NCBI RefSeq assembly: GCF_020010905.1
Contig: NZ_JAGJBY010000002.1
Coordinates: 4,712,001-4,776,000, forward strand
Reading direction: 5' to 3'
DNA from: Streptomyces acidiscabies
GTDB taxonomy: Bacteria; Actinomycetota; Actinomycetes; Streptomycetales; Streptomycetaceae
Length of the DNA: 64,000 nucleotides
The notes beneath the pieces are model-generated. The model was not told the origin of the DNA. It did no database searches and was given only the letters and a program-made list of their open reading frames with translations. The number at the start of each line of letters is the position of its first letter. Position 1 is the first letter of the stretch. Below, piece after piece: positions 40,734-49,863 of the stretch. The position numbers and the translations under genes were made by a program.

Positions 40734-42305
40734 TCACCGCCGGTGCATGGTCTCCAGCGCGGCGGCCAGGACACGCGGGTCGTGGTGCCCCTTGTAGACC
40801 TTCGGCGGCCGGCTCTCCAGGTTCAGCAGGCGCGACACCGCCGTCCACGCCGTGCGCACCGAGTACTCGACCGTGAAGACGACGTCGTCGGGGACCTCGG
40901 CGAACTGGCCGATGAAGGCGAGGTTGACCGAGCCCTCGGGGACGACCTCGGGCCGGTCCCCGTGTCGGCGGACCAGGAACTGGCTGGTGATGTACGGCAT
41001 CACGCAGGGGACGACCGTGGAGGTGGCGAGGATCCGCTCGCGGGTGCCGGCGTCGAACGGCAGGTGGTGCAGGACCTCGTCGAGGATCTCCTGGCCCGTG
41101 CACATCGTCATCGGCTTGGGGGTGTGGTTGCCGGCCCGGCCGGGGAACAGGGCGTAGCCCCACCAGACGGTGGTGTCCTCGGGCTGGTCGCGGTAGACGG
41201 GCTGGCGGTGGACGACGACGCTGAGCAGCCAGTTCGACGCGGTGAAGGTCATCAGCCCGCCCCGGCCCGCCGGCCGGCCGCTGAACTTCTCGAACGCCTC
41301 CAGGAAGTCGGTGCCCTTCGAGGTGACCGTGAACGACTCCCAGCGGGAGTCCTTGACGTGCTTGTCGAAGACGGCGGGCCGCCCGAAGTTCTCCCGGCCC
41401 CGGGCCAGCCGGTGCCACAGCAGCCAGGCGTCCGAACGCTCCGGCGCGGGCGGCGGCGCCGAGGTGTGCGTACCGAGGCTGGAGGCGTCGGTCATCGACC
41501 CGTTGGTGACGAACACCAGGTCCTCGGGGGCCACCGCGATCCGCTCCGTACGGCCGTGCCGGCTCAGGTGGATCGCGTCCACCGTGCCGCTGCGCACGCC
41601 CGGCGCGAACCCGAGGTCGGTGACCCGGCAGCCCGTGTGCACGGTGACGCCCTGCTCGCCGAGCCACGCGGTGAGCGGCCGGACGAGGGAGTCGTACTGG
41701 TGGCGGCGGGTGCGGTGGATGCCCGCCATGGACGCGAACTCGGGGAACAGGTGCACGAACCGCAGCAGGTAGCGGCGGAACTCGACCGCGCTGTGCCAGG
41801 GCTGGAAGGCGAACGTCGTGCACCACATCAGCCAGAACGAGGTGGTGAAGAAGTGCTCGCCGAAACAGTCGGTGATCCGCTTGTCGTCCAGGCGCCCCTC
41901 GGGCGTGGCCAGACACCGCACCAGCTCCAGCCGGTCCCGCTCGCCGAACCCCATCGAGGCCGGGTCGAGCACCTGGCCGTCCCCGTCGACGAGCCGGGCC
42001 ACGTCGTCCCACGCGAACTCCTCGTGCCCGGCCAGGATCTCCTCCGTCACGCTGACCGAGGGATCGTCGAGCGTGGGTATCCCGGACAGCAGGTCGTACG
42101 TACAGCGGAACTCCGCCTCGAACATCCGCCCGCCGCGCATCGAGTAACCGGTCGCCGGCGTGCCGCCCGCGTCCAGACTCCCGCCGAGTAGCCGCTGCTG
42201 CTCGAACACCTGGATGTCCGGCCCGGCGAAGCCGCCGTCCCGGATCAGGTACGTCGCGGCGGCCAGCGCCGCGATTCCACCGCCCACCAGATATGCCTTC
42301 GCCAT
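40734..42305 (-). CDS. ohyA: Oleate hydratase (FAD-binding)
   Basis: This 523-residue member of the myosin-cross-reactive antigen family adds water to the cis-9 double bond of unsaturated fatty acids. It starts with the FAD loop AYLVGGGIAALAAATYLIRD. The family stretches YSMRGGRMFEAEFRCTYDLL, FWLMWCTTFAFQPWHSAVEF and FIGQFAEVPDDVVFTVEYS are intact. ATG 42305 (MAKAYLVGGG) is preferred over a longer start because it begins just before the FAD motif and has GGAAAG upstream. A palindromic box lies 90-100 bp upstream. The cellular role is probably detoxification or membrane-lipid adjustment. Confidence 0.95.
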   Translation of the reverse strand: MAKAYLVGGGIAALAAATYLIRDGGFAGPDIQVFEQQRLLGGSLDAGGTPATGYSMRGGRMFEAEFRCTYDLLSGIPTLDDPSVSVTEEILAGHEEFAWDDVARLVDGDGQVLDPASMGFGERDRLELVRCLATPEGRLDDKRITDCFGEHFFTTSFWLMWCTTFAFQPWHSAVEFRRYLLRFVHLFPEFASMAGIHRTRRHQYDSLVRPLTAWLGEQGVTVHTGCRVTDLGFAPGVRSGTVDAIHLSRHGRTERIAVAPEDLVFVTNGSMTDASSLGTHTSAPPPAPERSDAWLLWHRLARGRENFGRPAVFDKHVKDSRWESFTVTSKGTDFLEAFEKFSGRPAGRGGLMTFTASNWLLSVVVHRQPVYRDQPEDTTVWWGYALFPGRAGNHTPKPMTMCTGQEILDEVLHHLPFDAGTRERILATSTVVPCVMPYITSQFLVRRHGDRPEVVPEGSVNLAFIGQFAEVPDDVVFTVEYSVRTAWTAVSRLLNLESRPPKVYKGHHDPRVLAAALETMHRR

Positions 42306-42372
42306 GGCACCACTTTCCGCGAGATCGTTCACGACGCCGCCGAGCCTCGTTCCGCGGGACCCTCCCGCACCA

Positions 42373-42408
42373 GGTTCCGTCGGCCCCTTCCCCCGGGCCG
42401 ACCGGCCC
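42373..42408. promoter_or_regulatory. DevR/OsdR-like box upstream of oleate hydratase
   Basis: GGGCCGACCGGCCC (42395-42408) is about 90 bp before the oleate hydratase start. A copy with a perfect right half only (CGGCCC at 42381-42386) is centred 22 bp closer to the gene. Confidence 0.6.
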
Positions 42409-42419
42409 TGGTCCGCGGA

Positions 42420-42845
42420 TCAGCCGGCCAGGGAGTCCAGCGCCGACTGGAGGGACCGGCGGTAGCCCCCGCTGGTGTAGGTGGCCCCGGAGACCGTGTC
42501 GACGCGGGCGCTCTGCGCGGTCAGCGTCTCCCGGGTGAGCAGGGGGACGGCGTACGCGTTGATCTGCTCGTCGCGGGGGTTGCCGTCCGGGTGGGCCAGG
42601 ACGGTCACGCCGGTGATGCGTCCGGCGCTGACGGTGACCCGGACCTGGACGGGCCCGTAACGGGTCGGCGCCGGGGCGCCGGTGGCCGTGCCCGTCGTGG
42701 TGGACGGCAGAGGAACGGCCCGGGCAGCGGCGGCGCCCGGCGTCGTGTGCGGCTTCAGGGACAGCAGCAGGACCAGCCCGGACACGGTCGCTGCGCTCGT
42801 CAGGACCACACGGCGCAGGGGGTGACGCCTTCTCAGCGGATGCAC
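42420..42845 (-). CDS. Secreted or anchored FMN-binding domain protein
   Basis: This 141-residue protein has an N-terminal hydrophobic segment after an Arg-rich start (RRVVLTSAATVSGLVLLLS), a Thr/Ala/Pro linker and an FMN-binding domain (about 60-141). The FMN attachment motif SGATYTS is present, where a flavin transferase (ApbE) would link FMN to Thr. GTG 42845 lies 7 bp after the flavocytochrome gene, forming a two-gene operon. It probably accepts electrons from that membrane reductase on the outer face. Confidence 0.88.
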   Translation of the reverse strand: MHPLRRRHPLRRVVLTSAATVSGLVLLLSLKPHTTPGAAAARAVPLPSTTTGTATGAPAPTRYGPVQVRVTVSAGRITGVTVLAHPDGNPRDEQINAYAVPLLTRETLTAQSARVDTVSGATYTSGGYRRSLQSALDSLAG

Positions 42846-42852
42846 GGCGGCC

Positions 42853-44190
42853 TCACAGTTCGAACGACTCGTGGTGGATACGGCGGTCGGGGACCCCGGC
42901 GGCCCGCAGCGCCTCGTACAGGTCCTGGGCGAAACCGTGCGGCCCGCACAGGTACACGTCGTGGCCGGCCAGACCGGGCACGGCCGCGATCAGGGCGGGC
43001 GCCGACAGGTCGGGGCGCCGGCCGTCCGGCCCGTCCAGCGCGTACAGCACCCGCGCGCCACGCCACCGCGCGATCTCCTCCAACTCGCCGCGCAGCGCCA
43101 GGTCTTCGGCCGTGCGGGCGCGGTACAGGAAGGTGACCTCGCCGGGCAGCGTCTCGAACAGGGCCCGCAGCGGGGTGACGCCGACACCGCCCGCGACGAG
43201 CAGCGACCTCGGCGAGGTCCCCCGGCCGGCGGTCATCGCGCCGTAGGGGCCCTCCGCCCACACCCGGGTCCCGGGCCGCAGCCGCGCGACGGCCGCGCTG
43301 TGGTCGCCGAGCGCCTTGACGGTGATCCGCAGCAGCTCCGGGCGCGGCGGCGCCGACAGGGAGTACGGCGTGGACGTCCAGCGCAGCCCCCCGGTCAGAA
43401 ACCGCCAGCGCAGGAACTGGCCCGGCAGCGCGCCCAGTTCGTCCAGCCGCCGGCCCCGGACGAGGACCGAGTGCACGCCGGGCGCCTCGGGGCGCACCGA
43501 GTCGACGCGCAGCCGGTGGCGCAGGTTGAGCCGTACGGGAGTGAGGACCCGGAACCACACCACCAGCGCCGCGACACCCCCGTACAGCAGGTACCAGGCG
43601 ATCTGCGCGGGACGGTGGCCGACGAAGTCGGCGCCCAGGGCGAGCTGGTGGCCGAAGGACAGGAACACGGCGGCGTACGTCAGCAGGTGGGTGACGTACC
43701 AGAACTCGTGGCCGACCCGGCGCCGCACCGCCCGCGCCGAGACGACGCCGACCGCGACGAGGACGGCCGCCCCGGCGGTGGCCTTGAGCATCTCCGGGTA
43801 GTTCAGCACCACCGTGATCGTCTCCTGGACCAGCGGGATGCCGTCCTGGGCGGCGTACCCGGGCAGGATCAGCACGATGTGCGCCACCAGCAGGGACACC
43901 GTGAGGCGGCCCGCCATCGCGTGCCAGCGCGACACCCGGTCCGTGCCGACCCGCCGCTCCAGGAGCGGGACGCGCGCCATCAGGCCGACGAGGACGGCAC
44001 AGCCGTACCCGCACAGCAGGCCCGCGATCCGGCCCGCCCCTGTCAGCCAGCCCGCCGCTCCGACGACCGGGCCGGTGTCCTGCCACCACAGGGCGAGCAC
44101 GGCGGCGGCCCCGGCCCACAGGGCGGCGAGAACGGGGCCGGCGGGGGAGATCCGGGGGGCCGTCCTGTGCCGTGGGTACACCGTCGTCAT
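42853..44190 (-). CDS. Ferric reductase-like transmembrane flavocytochrome
   Basis: This 445-residue protein has an N-terminal six-helix ferric-reductase-like domain with haem-ligand histidines in RWHAMAGRLTVSLLVAHIVL and FWYVTHLLTYAAVFLSFGHQ. A cytoplasmic FAD/NAD(P) module follows: RRLDELGALPGQFLRWRF, TPYSLSAPP (FAD), LLVAGGVGVTPLRALFE and VYLCGPHGFAQDLYEAL (nucleotide). NAD(P)H electrons would cross the membrane to haem and then to the FMN protein encoded downstream. ATG 44190. It is divergent from the two-component genes, which may control it. Confidence 0.9.
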   Translation of the reverse strand: MTTVYPRHRTAPRISPAGPVLAALWAGAAAVLALWWQDTGPVVGAAGWLTGAGRIAGLLCGYGCAVLVGLMARVPLLERRVGTDRVSRWHAMAGRLTVSLLVAHIVLILPGYAAQDGIPLVQETITVVLNYPEMLKATAGAAVLVAVGVVSARAVRRRVGHEFWYVTHLLTYAAVFLSFGHQLALGADFVGHRPAQIAWYLLYGGVAALVVWFRVLTPVRLNLRHRLRVDSVRPEAPGVHSVLVRGRRLDELGALPGQFLRWRFLTGGLRWTSTPYSLSAPPRPELLRITVKALGDHSAAVARLRPGTRVWAEGPYGAMTAGRGTSPRSLLVAGGVGVTPLRALFETLPGEVTFLYRARTAEDLALRGELEEIARWRGARVLYALDGPDGRRPDLSAPALIAAVPGLAGHDVYLCGPHGFAQDLYEALRAAGVPDRRIHHESFEL

Positions 44191-44394
44191 CCTGGATCCT
44201 TCCGCCGGTCCGTACGGCTCGGGGCCGTCCGGGTGCCACCCTCGCGGCCCGACCTCTGCGTCCGCTCTGAGCGGCGCCCCTCCACGGGCAAGGAACCCAG
44301 GCCGGACGGGCCGGCGGCGGCCGGGGACTCAGAGCGAACTCAGAGGAACCGGCTGAGGCACGGGCGGCGCCGAGGGCGCATCCTGGAGGGCGAG

Positions 44395-45144
44395 ATGAAC
44401 ACTTCCCGCTCCCGGGGCTTCGGCCGCCCCGCCCTGACCCGCCCCGACGGCACCCCGCTGCGCGTCCTCGTCGTCGACGACGACCCCGACCTCGCGGAGG
44501 TCCTGAGCGGCGCCCTGCGCTACGAGGGATGGGAGGTCCGTACGGCGGGCGACGCCGCCTCGGCCGCCGCACAGGCCCGCGCGCTGCTGCCGGACGCCGT
44601 CGTCCTGGACGTCATGCTCCCCGACGCCGACGGCTTCGCCGTCCTGCGCGACCTGCACACCGTGCGGCCCGACGTGTGCGTGCTGTTCCTCACCGCGCGC
44701 GACGCCGTCGAGGACCGCATCGCCGGGATCACGGCCGGCGGCGACGACTACGTGACGAAACCCTTCAGCCTCGACGAGGTCGTCGCCCGGCTGCGCGGAC
44801 TGCTGCGCCGGGCCGGCATGGCCCGCCAGCGGGAGGACGGGCCGCGCCTGACCGTCGGCGACCTCGTCATGGACGAGGAGGCCCGCGAGGTCACGCGCGG
44901 CGGCGACCTCGTCGAGCTGTCCCCGACGGAGTTCGCGCTGCTGCGGCTGCTCATGCACAATCCGCGCCGGGTGCTCAGCAAGGCGCAGATCATGGACCGC
45001 GTGTGGTCCTACGACTTCGGCGGCCAGGCCCACGTCGTCGAGCTGTACATCTCCTACCTGCGCAAGAAGGTCGACGCGGGCCGCCCGCCCATGATCCACA
45101 CGGTGCGCGGCGCCGGATACGTCCTCAAACCGGTGGCTCCGTGA
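44395..45144 (+). CDS. OmpR-family response regulator
   Basis: This 249-residue regulator has a receiver domain with acidic Asp28-30 (VVDDDPD), phospho-acceptor Asp72 (VVLDVMLPD) and Lys122 (YVTKPFS), then an OmpR winged-helix domain (ELSPTEFALLRLLMHNPRRV; VHTVRGAGYVL-type end). ATG 44395 with TGGAGGG upstream. It overlaps its kinase by four bases. The 204-bp gap to the divergent reductase gene contains only weak box-like sequence (GGTCCGTACGGCTC, 44207-44220). Confidence 0.95.
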   Translation: MNTSRSRGFGRPALTRPDGTPLRVLVVDDDPDLAEVLSGALRYEGWEVRTAGDAASAAAQARALLPDAVVLDVMLPDADGFAVLRDLHTVRPDVCVLFLTARDAVEDRIAGITAGGDDYVTKPFSLDEVVARLRGLLRRAGMARQREDGPRLTVGDLVMDEEAREVTRGGDLVELSPTEFALLRLLMHNPRRVLSKAQIMDRVWSYDFGGQAHVVELYISYLRKKVDAGRPPMIHTVRGAGYVLKPVAP

Positions 45145-46598
45145 GACGGCGCCCGTCCTGGCCGCGCACCCTGCGCGCCCGCCTCACCGCCGGGCTCGTC
45201 GTCCTCCTCGCGATCAGTTGCGCGGCCGTGGGCGTCGCCGCCGTCCTGGAACTGGGCGGCTTCCTCACCGGCCGCCTCGACCAGCAACTGCGCGACGCGG
45301 GCGCGCGGTTCCCGGCGAGCCTGGAACACGGGGGCACCTCTCCCTCGGACCACGACGGCGACGAGGACGGCGACACCCGCCTCCAGCCCGCCGGGACCTT
45401 CGGCGCCCGCCTGGTCGACGGGGCTGTCACCCACGCCGCCGTGGTCGCCTCCGGCGGCGGCACCCGCACCGTCACCCTCGGCGCGCGCGACCTGCGCGAC
45501 CTCGCCGGCCTGCCCGCCGACGGCCGGGGACACACCGTCGGCCTGTCGGCGCTGGGCGGCTACCGGATGCTGGCGAGCGCGGGCCGGGACGGCGACGTCC
45601 TGGTCACCGGACTGCCGACCGAGCCCGTCGAGGCCGCCGTCCACCGCCTCGAACTCGTCTGCGCCGTCGTCTTCGGCGCCGCCCTCGCCGCCGCCGGAGT
45701 CGCGGGCGCCCTGTGGGTGCGCTGGTCGCTGCGACCGCTCGGCAAGGTCGCCGCCACCGCCACCCGGGTCAGCGAACTCCCGCTGGCCGGCGGCGAGACG
45801 GACCGGTGGCCGCGCCCGCCCGAGGCGGACCCGCGCAGCGAGGTCGGACGGCTCGCCGCCGCCTTCGCCACCATGCTGCGCCACGTCGAGAACGCGCTGA
45901 GCGAACGGCACGCGAGCCAGGAGCGGCTGCGCGGCTTCGCCGCCGACGCCAGCCACGAACTGCGCACCCCGGTCGCCTCCGTACGCGGCCACGCGGAACT
46001 CGCACTGCTGCACCCGGGACCGGTCCCGCCGGAGGTGACGCGGGCCCTGGAGCGCATCGAGGCCGAGGCCGCCCGCATGGGGGAGATGGTCGACGACCTG
46101 CTCCTGCTCGCCCGCCTCGACGCCGGCCGCCCCCTCGAACACCACCCCGTCGACCTCACCCGGCTCGTCCTGGACGCCGTCACGGACGCCCAGGCCGCCG
46201 GGCCCGGACACCGCTGGGCCCTCGAACTCCCCGAGGAACCGGTCACCGTGACCGGCGACGCCCACCGCCTCCACCAGATCCCCGCGAACCTCCTGGCCAA
46301 CGCCCGCCTGCACACGCCCCCCGGCACCACGGTCACCGTCTCTCTGACCACCGACGGCACTCGGACGCTCCTCACGGTCCACGACGACGGCCCCGGCATC
46401 CCCGAGGACATGCGTCCCCGCGTCTTCGAACGCTTCACCCACGGAGAACGCCACCGCACCGAGGACGCCCAGGGCGGCACGGGGCTCGGCCTGTCGATCG
46501 TCGCGGCGCTGGCCCAGGCCCACGGGGGAGACGTCACCCTCGAAAGCCGCCCGGGAGCGACGACGTTCACCGTACGGCTCCCCGCCGGACGTCCTTGA
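45141..46598 (+). CDS. Sensor histidine kinase
   Basis: This 485-residue EnvZ-type kinase has TM1 (about 15-40), an extracytoplasmic sensor region with an acidic stretch (DHDGDEDGD), and TM2 (about 170-195). A HAMP linker, an H-box with His272 (FAADASHELRTPVASVRGH), an N-box (IPANLLANARLHTPPGT) and G-boxes (DDGPGIPED; GGTGLGLSIVAAL) follow. GTG 45141 overlaps the regulator stop. It is partner of the preceding regulator; the signal is unknown. Confidence 0.95.
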   Translation: MRRRPSWPRTLRARLTAGLVVLLAISCAAVGVAAVLELGGFLTGRLDQQLRDAGARFPASLEHGGTSPSDHDGDEDGDTRLQPAGTFGARLVDGAVTHAAVVASGGGTRTVTLGARDLRDLAGLPADGRGHTVGLSALGGYRMLASAGRDGDVLVTGLPTEPVEAAVHRLELVCAVVFGAALAAAGVAGALWVRWSLRPLGKVAATATRVSELPLAGGETDRWPRPPEADPRSEVGRLAAAFATMLRHVENALSERHASQERLRGFAADASHELRTPVASVRGHAELALLHPGPVPPEVTRALERIEAEAARMGEMVDDLLLLARLDAGRPLEHHPVDLTRLVLDAVTDAQAAGPGHRWALELPEEPVTVTGDAHRLHQIPANLLANARLHTPPGTTVTVSLTTDGTRTLLTVHDDGPGIPEDMRPRVFERFTHGERHRTEDAQGGTGLGLSIVAALAQAHGGDVTLESRPGATTFTVRLPAGRP

Positions 46599-46659
46599 GC
46601 CGGGAGGCCGCGGGAGAAAAGCCTTCGCCGTCGGGGCCCGGCCCCGGCATGATCCGACC

Positions 46660-47382
46660 GTGCACGAGGACGGGAATCACGCCGGGCGTGCCCGGTACGC
46701 GCTGACCGGGACGGGGAGCGGACACGTCCGGGGAACCTGCGGCGAGGCGGAAGGGCTGTTCGGGGAACCCCGGCGCGGGACCTATGGGCTGTTCGGCTGG
46801 GTTCCCCGAGCGGAGGTGCGGGGCTGGGTCGGCAACCGGGTGTGGCTCGTGCCGGACGACGACGCGAGCGAACCGTGGCTTCTGGAGGACGCGGAGAGCC
46901 TGGGCCGGTTCGGGGGGACGGACAGCCTCGTCCTCACCGGCGTGGACGACTGCGAAGGTCCGCCCGAGGGGTACAGGGGCCGCGTCCTGGTGCACGACGG
47001 GCAGCGATGGCTGGGCTCCTGCCGGGAGTTCACCCGCATCCTGCCGCCCGAGCGGTCCGCGCCCCCGCTCGTTCTGCGGGGGCTCACCCCGGGCGATCAA
47101 CTGCGGGCGGCGCTGTCGAAGGGCACCCGGCGGGCGCTGGACCTGGACCAAGCCGCTCTGGAGATCCGGGACGACCGGGGCGAGCCGCTCACCGAACGCC
47201 CGCTGTGGGGCAGGATCACCGCCTAGCGCCCGTCCGCCTCCGGGGCGGATCTGATCGACCTCGAACTCGACGAAGACTCCTTCACTCCCGTTCCCGCCGC
47301 TGTGCGGCCCGTCTGGGAACGATGGTTCGCCGGACTCCTCGACGCCCTGGCGGAGGGCGGCATGCGCGTCGTCCTGGCGTGA
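46660..47382 (+). pseudogene. Uncharacterised protein gene interrupted by an in-frame TAG
   Basis: From GTG 46660 the frame encodes 188 residues (MHEDGNHAGRARYALTG start; WVGNRVWLVPDDDASEPWLL) and then meets TAG at 47224-47226. The same frame continues without interruption for 51 more codons to TGA at 47380-47382. That continuation has coding character (ADLIDLELDEDSFTPVPAAV; WERWFAGLLDALAEGGMRVV). A single CAG-to-TAG change would explain it. Alternatives are a genuine 188-residue protein or a sequencing error. I recognise no family. Confidence 0.5.
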
Positions 47383-47424
47383 GCTGCTGATCAGCGGGCG
47401 GTTCCTGACGTACGGACAGGTGCG

Positions 47425-47464
47425 CCGTGGCCCGGTCACGCGGTGCGGGCGTGCCGGGCCACGG
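47425..47464. terminator. Hairpin downstream of the GH6 gene
   Basis: ccgtggcccgg (47425-47435) and ccgggccacgg (47454-47464) pair over 11 bp around an 18-base GC-rich loop, just past the leftward cellulase stop. Confidence 0.5.
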
Positions 47465-47475
47465 CCGTCTCCGGG

Positions 47476-48441
47476 TCAGTAGCCGTAGATCATCTTGTAG
47501 GCGACCTCGGGGAGGAACTGGCCCGCCGAAGAGCCGCTTCCCACGCCGCAGTTGCCGTCCGACTCGCCGGGGGTCTTGATCCACAGGAGCATCTCGGCGC
47601 CGCCGCCCATCTGGGTGGGGGTGCCGATCTTGCGGCCGGAGGGGTTGCACCACTGGCCGTTGGAGCCGTTGCCGTTGCGGCTGGTGTCGACGACGAACGG
47701 CTTGGTGTAGCCGTAGCGGGCGCTGAGTTCACGGTTGACGGCGTTGCCGTAGTTGGTGTTCTCGGCGGTGGTGAAGTAGTTGGAGATGTTGAGGGAGAAG
47801 CCGTGGGCCTGGCGCAGGCCGGCGTTGTTCAGGCGCTGGGCCATCGTGCCGGCGTCGGCCCAGCCCGGGTTGCCGGAGTCGAGGTAGACCCACGCGTTGG
47901 GGGCCTGGCGGCTGAACGTGGAGAGCGCCCCGGTCAGCATGTTCTGGCGCTCGGTGATCTGCGCCTGGTTCATGCAGCCGTAGTCGCCGAGGGAGTCCGG
48001 TTCGAGGATCACGACGGCCTGGCGGCTCCCGATCCCGCCGGCGAACTGGGAGACCCAGGTCGAGTAGGCGGAGGGCGAGGAGGCCCCGCCTGCGGAGTGG
48101 CCGCCGCAGTAGTCCCGGTTGTAGACGTTGTAGGCGACCATGATCGGCAGCTTGTTCGCGTTCGCCGCCGCCCCCGCGTACGAGCCCGCTGCGGTGCCGA
48201 TGGAGCCGCTCCAGGAGCCGAACCAGCGGGCTGCGGGGGTGTTGGCGAGGGAGTTGTTGATGGCGGAGGCGCGGCCGTCGTTGGGGTTGGCGGTGACCCA
48301 CTGCTTCGCGCTGGAGTTGGGGTCCACGTAGAACCCGTTGGCTTTCAGGGCCGGGCCCGCCGCGTGGCCGGACGGAGCGACGGCGAGCGCCAGCGGCAGG
48401 GCGAGCAGAGCCGCCGTCAGGGCGCGGAGCTTTCGGCGCAT
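47476..48441 (-). CDS. Secreted GH6 endoglucanase/cellulase
   Basis: This 321-residue enzyme has a signal peptide (MRRKLRALTAALLALPLALA, cut near SGHAA) and a single GH6 catalytic domain. Family landmarks are VAYNVYNRDYCGG, VVILEPDSLG, DSGNPGW and LWIKTPGESDGNCG, covering the conserved aspartates used in inverting hydrolysis of beta-1,4-glucan. No cellulose-binding module is attached, so it probably acts on soluble or amorphous substrate. ATG 48441. A perfect CebR/CelR operator lies 145 bp upstream, so cellobiose induction is expected. Confidence 0.95.
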   Translation of the reverse strand: MRRKLRALTAALLALPLALAVAPSGHAAGPALKANGFYVDPNSSAKQWVTANPNDGRASAINNSLANTPAARWFGSWSGSIGTAAGSYAGAAANANKLPIMVAYNVYNRDYCGGHSAGGASSPSAYSTWVSQFAGGIGSRQAVVILEPDSLGDYGCMNQAQITERQNMLTGALSTFSRQAPNAWVYLDSGNPGWADAGTMAQRLNNAGLRQAHGFSLNISNYFTTAENTNYGNAVNRELSARYGYTKPFVVDTSRNGNGSNGQWCNPSGRKIGTPTQMGGGAEMLLWIKTPGESDGNCGVGSGSSAGQFLPEVAYKMIYGY

Positions 48442-48585
48442 GGATGTACCTCGGTTTCCAGGTGGGGGAGCGCCGCCCGCCCTCGTCCAGGACGGGCGGC
48501 GCAGTGAGGAAGTGCGGCGGTACACGTCCCTCGATGCCGGCGGCTCTCCGGCGGGACGACCCCCGGGACGACCGGCGACGTGGTG

Positions 48586-48615
48586 TGGGAGCGCTCCCAA
48601 ATGGAAGCGTTCCCA
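48586..48615. promoter_or_regulatory. CebR/CelR operator and adjacent imperfect copy
   Basis: TGGGAGCGCTCCCA (48586-48599) is the exact published 14-bp CebR/CelR operator. TGGAAGCGTTCCCA (48602-48615) is an imperfect copy centred 16 bp away. They sit between the divergent cellulase and LacI-regulator genes. Confidence 0.85.
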
Positions 48616-48733
48616 GCGGCGTCAGGGCCATCCGGGTGTGGTGGATATCGTGTGGGGAGCCGTGGGGACTGTCAAGAGTGAACGTACGACGCACCCTTCA
48701 CACGGCCGGGGACCAGGTTCTACAGTCCTGTTT

Positions 48734-48749
48734 CTGGAAGCGCTTCCAG
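48734..48749. promoter_or_regulatory. LacI-type operator preceding the regulator gene
   Basis: CTGGAAGCGCTTCCAG is a perfect 16-bp palindrome 20 bp before the LacI-family ATG. It has the central GCGC... pairing common to LacI/CebR operators and suggests autoregulation. Confidence 0.7.
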
Positions 48750-48769
48750 TCACAGGAGGTCCACGGTTC

Positions 48770-49783
48770 ATGGCAGCAGACGGAGCCCGCCGCCGGCCGA
48801 CGCTCGAAGCGGTGGCCGAACTCGCGGGAGTCTCCCGCTCCGTGGCCTCCCGCGTCCTCAACGACGCCCCGTACGTCAGCCGCGTCAAGCGTCAGGCGGT
48901 CGAACGGGCCGTCAGGCAACTCGGTTACGTCCCCAATCCGCGCGCCCGGGCGCTGGCCACCCGGCAGACGGGAGCGGCTGCCCTGGTCGTCTCGGGAGAG
49001 GACCCGTCGATCTTCGCGGACCCCTTCTTCGCCCAGGTGATCGTGGGGGCGTCGGCCGCGCTGGAGGAGGCGGACCTGCATCTGATGCTGTGTCTGGCCG
49101 CCTCAGGACGGGGCCGTGAACGGGTGGCGGCGCTGCTGCGTTCCCACGGCGTCGACGGCGTCATGCTGATGGCGCTGCGCGAGGGCGACCCCTTGGTGCG
49201 CATGGCCGAGGAGGCGGAGCTGCCCGTCGTGTACGGCGGACGTCCGGTAGGGCCCGTCCCCCGCTGGTACGTGGACGTCGACAACGTGGGCGGTGCCCGT
49301 GAAGCGACCGAGTACCTGATCGCCCGGGGGCGGACGCGGGTCGCCGTGATCTGCGGACGCCTGGACACCGAGGCCGGGCGAGCCCGCCACCGGGGCTACC
49401 GGGATGCGATGCTGGCCGCCGGCCTGACCCCGCTTCCCCCGCAGGAGGGGGACTTCACCGAGTCCGGCGGCGCCGCTGCCATGGCCGCGCTCCTTGCCGA
49501 CCACCCCGACCTGGACAGCGTGTTCGCCGCCAACGACAACATGGCGGCAGGGGCGCTGCGCACCCTGCGGGGGAGTGGACGCCTGGTGCCCGCCGACGTC
49601 GCGGTGGTCGGGTTCGACGACCTCGCCGTCGCCCGGATCGCCGACCCGCCGCTGACCACCGTCCACCAGCCCATCACGGCTCTCGGGCGGGAGACGGCCC
49701 GCATGCTCGTCGCGCTGATCGACGGCCAGGACCCCACCCCGCTGATCCTCCCGGCCCGCCTGGTCACCCGCGCGAGCGCCTGA
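48770..49783 (+). CDS. LacI-family transcriptional regulator
   Basis: This 337-residue repressor has an N-terminal HTH (TLEAVAELAGVSRSVASRVL, about 11-30) with the hinge YVPNPRARALATRQTG, then a periplasmic-binding-protein-like sugar sensor (VDGVMLMALREGDPLVRMAE; VFAANDNMAAGALRTLRGSG; VAVVGFDDLAVARIADPPLT). AGGAGGT lies 9 bases before ATG 48770. It is divergent from the GH6 gene. The operator pair near the cellulase and the palindrome before its own start are plausible targets, but the exact CebR consensus may belong to a CebR encoded elsewhere. Confidence 0.92.
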   Translation: MAADGARRRPTLEAVAELAGVSRSVASRVLNDAPYVSRVKRQAVERAVRQLGYVPNPRARALATRQTGAAALVVSGEDPSIFADPFFAQVIVGASAALEEADLHLMLCLAASGRGRERVAALLRSHGVDGVMLMALREGDPLVRMAEEAELPVVYGGRPVGPVPRWYVDVDNVGGAREATEYLIARGRTRVAVICGRLDTEAGRARHRGYRDAMLAAGLTPLPPQEGDFTESGGAAAMAALLADHPDLDSVFAANDNMAAGALRTLRGSGRLVPADVAVVGFDDLAVARIADPPLTTVHQPITALGRETARMLVALIDGQDPTPLILPARLVTRASA

Positions 49784-49863
49784 CGGCTCATACGGCTGCG
49801 GAGACGCGAAGTCGGCCGGTTCCGGCTCGTGAACGTTCCCGTTCGCGAATCCTGTGAGAAGTC

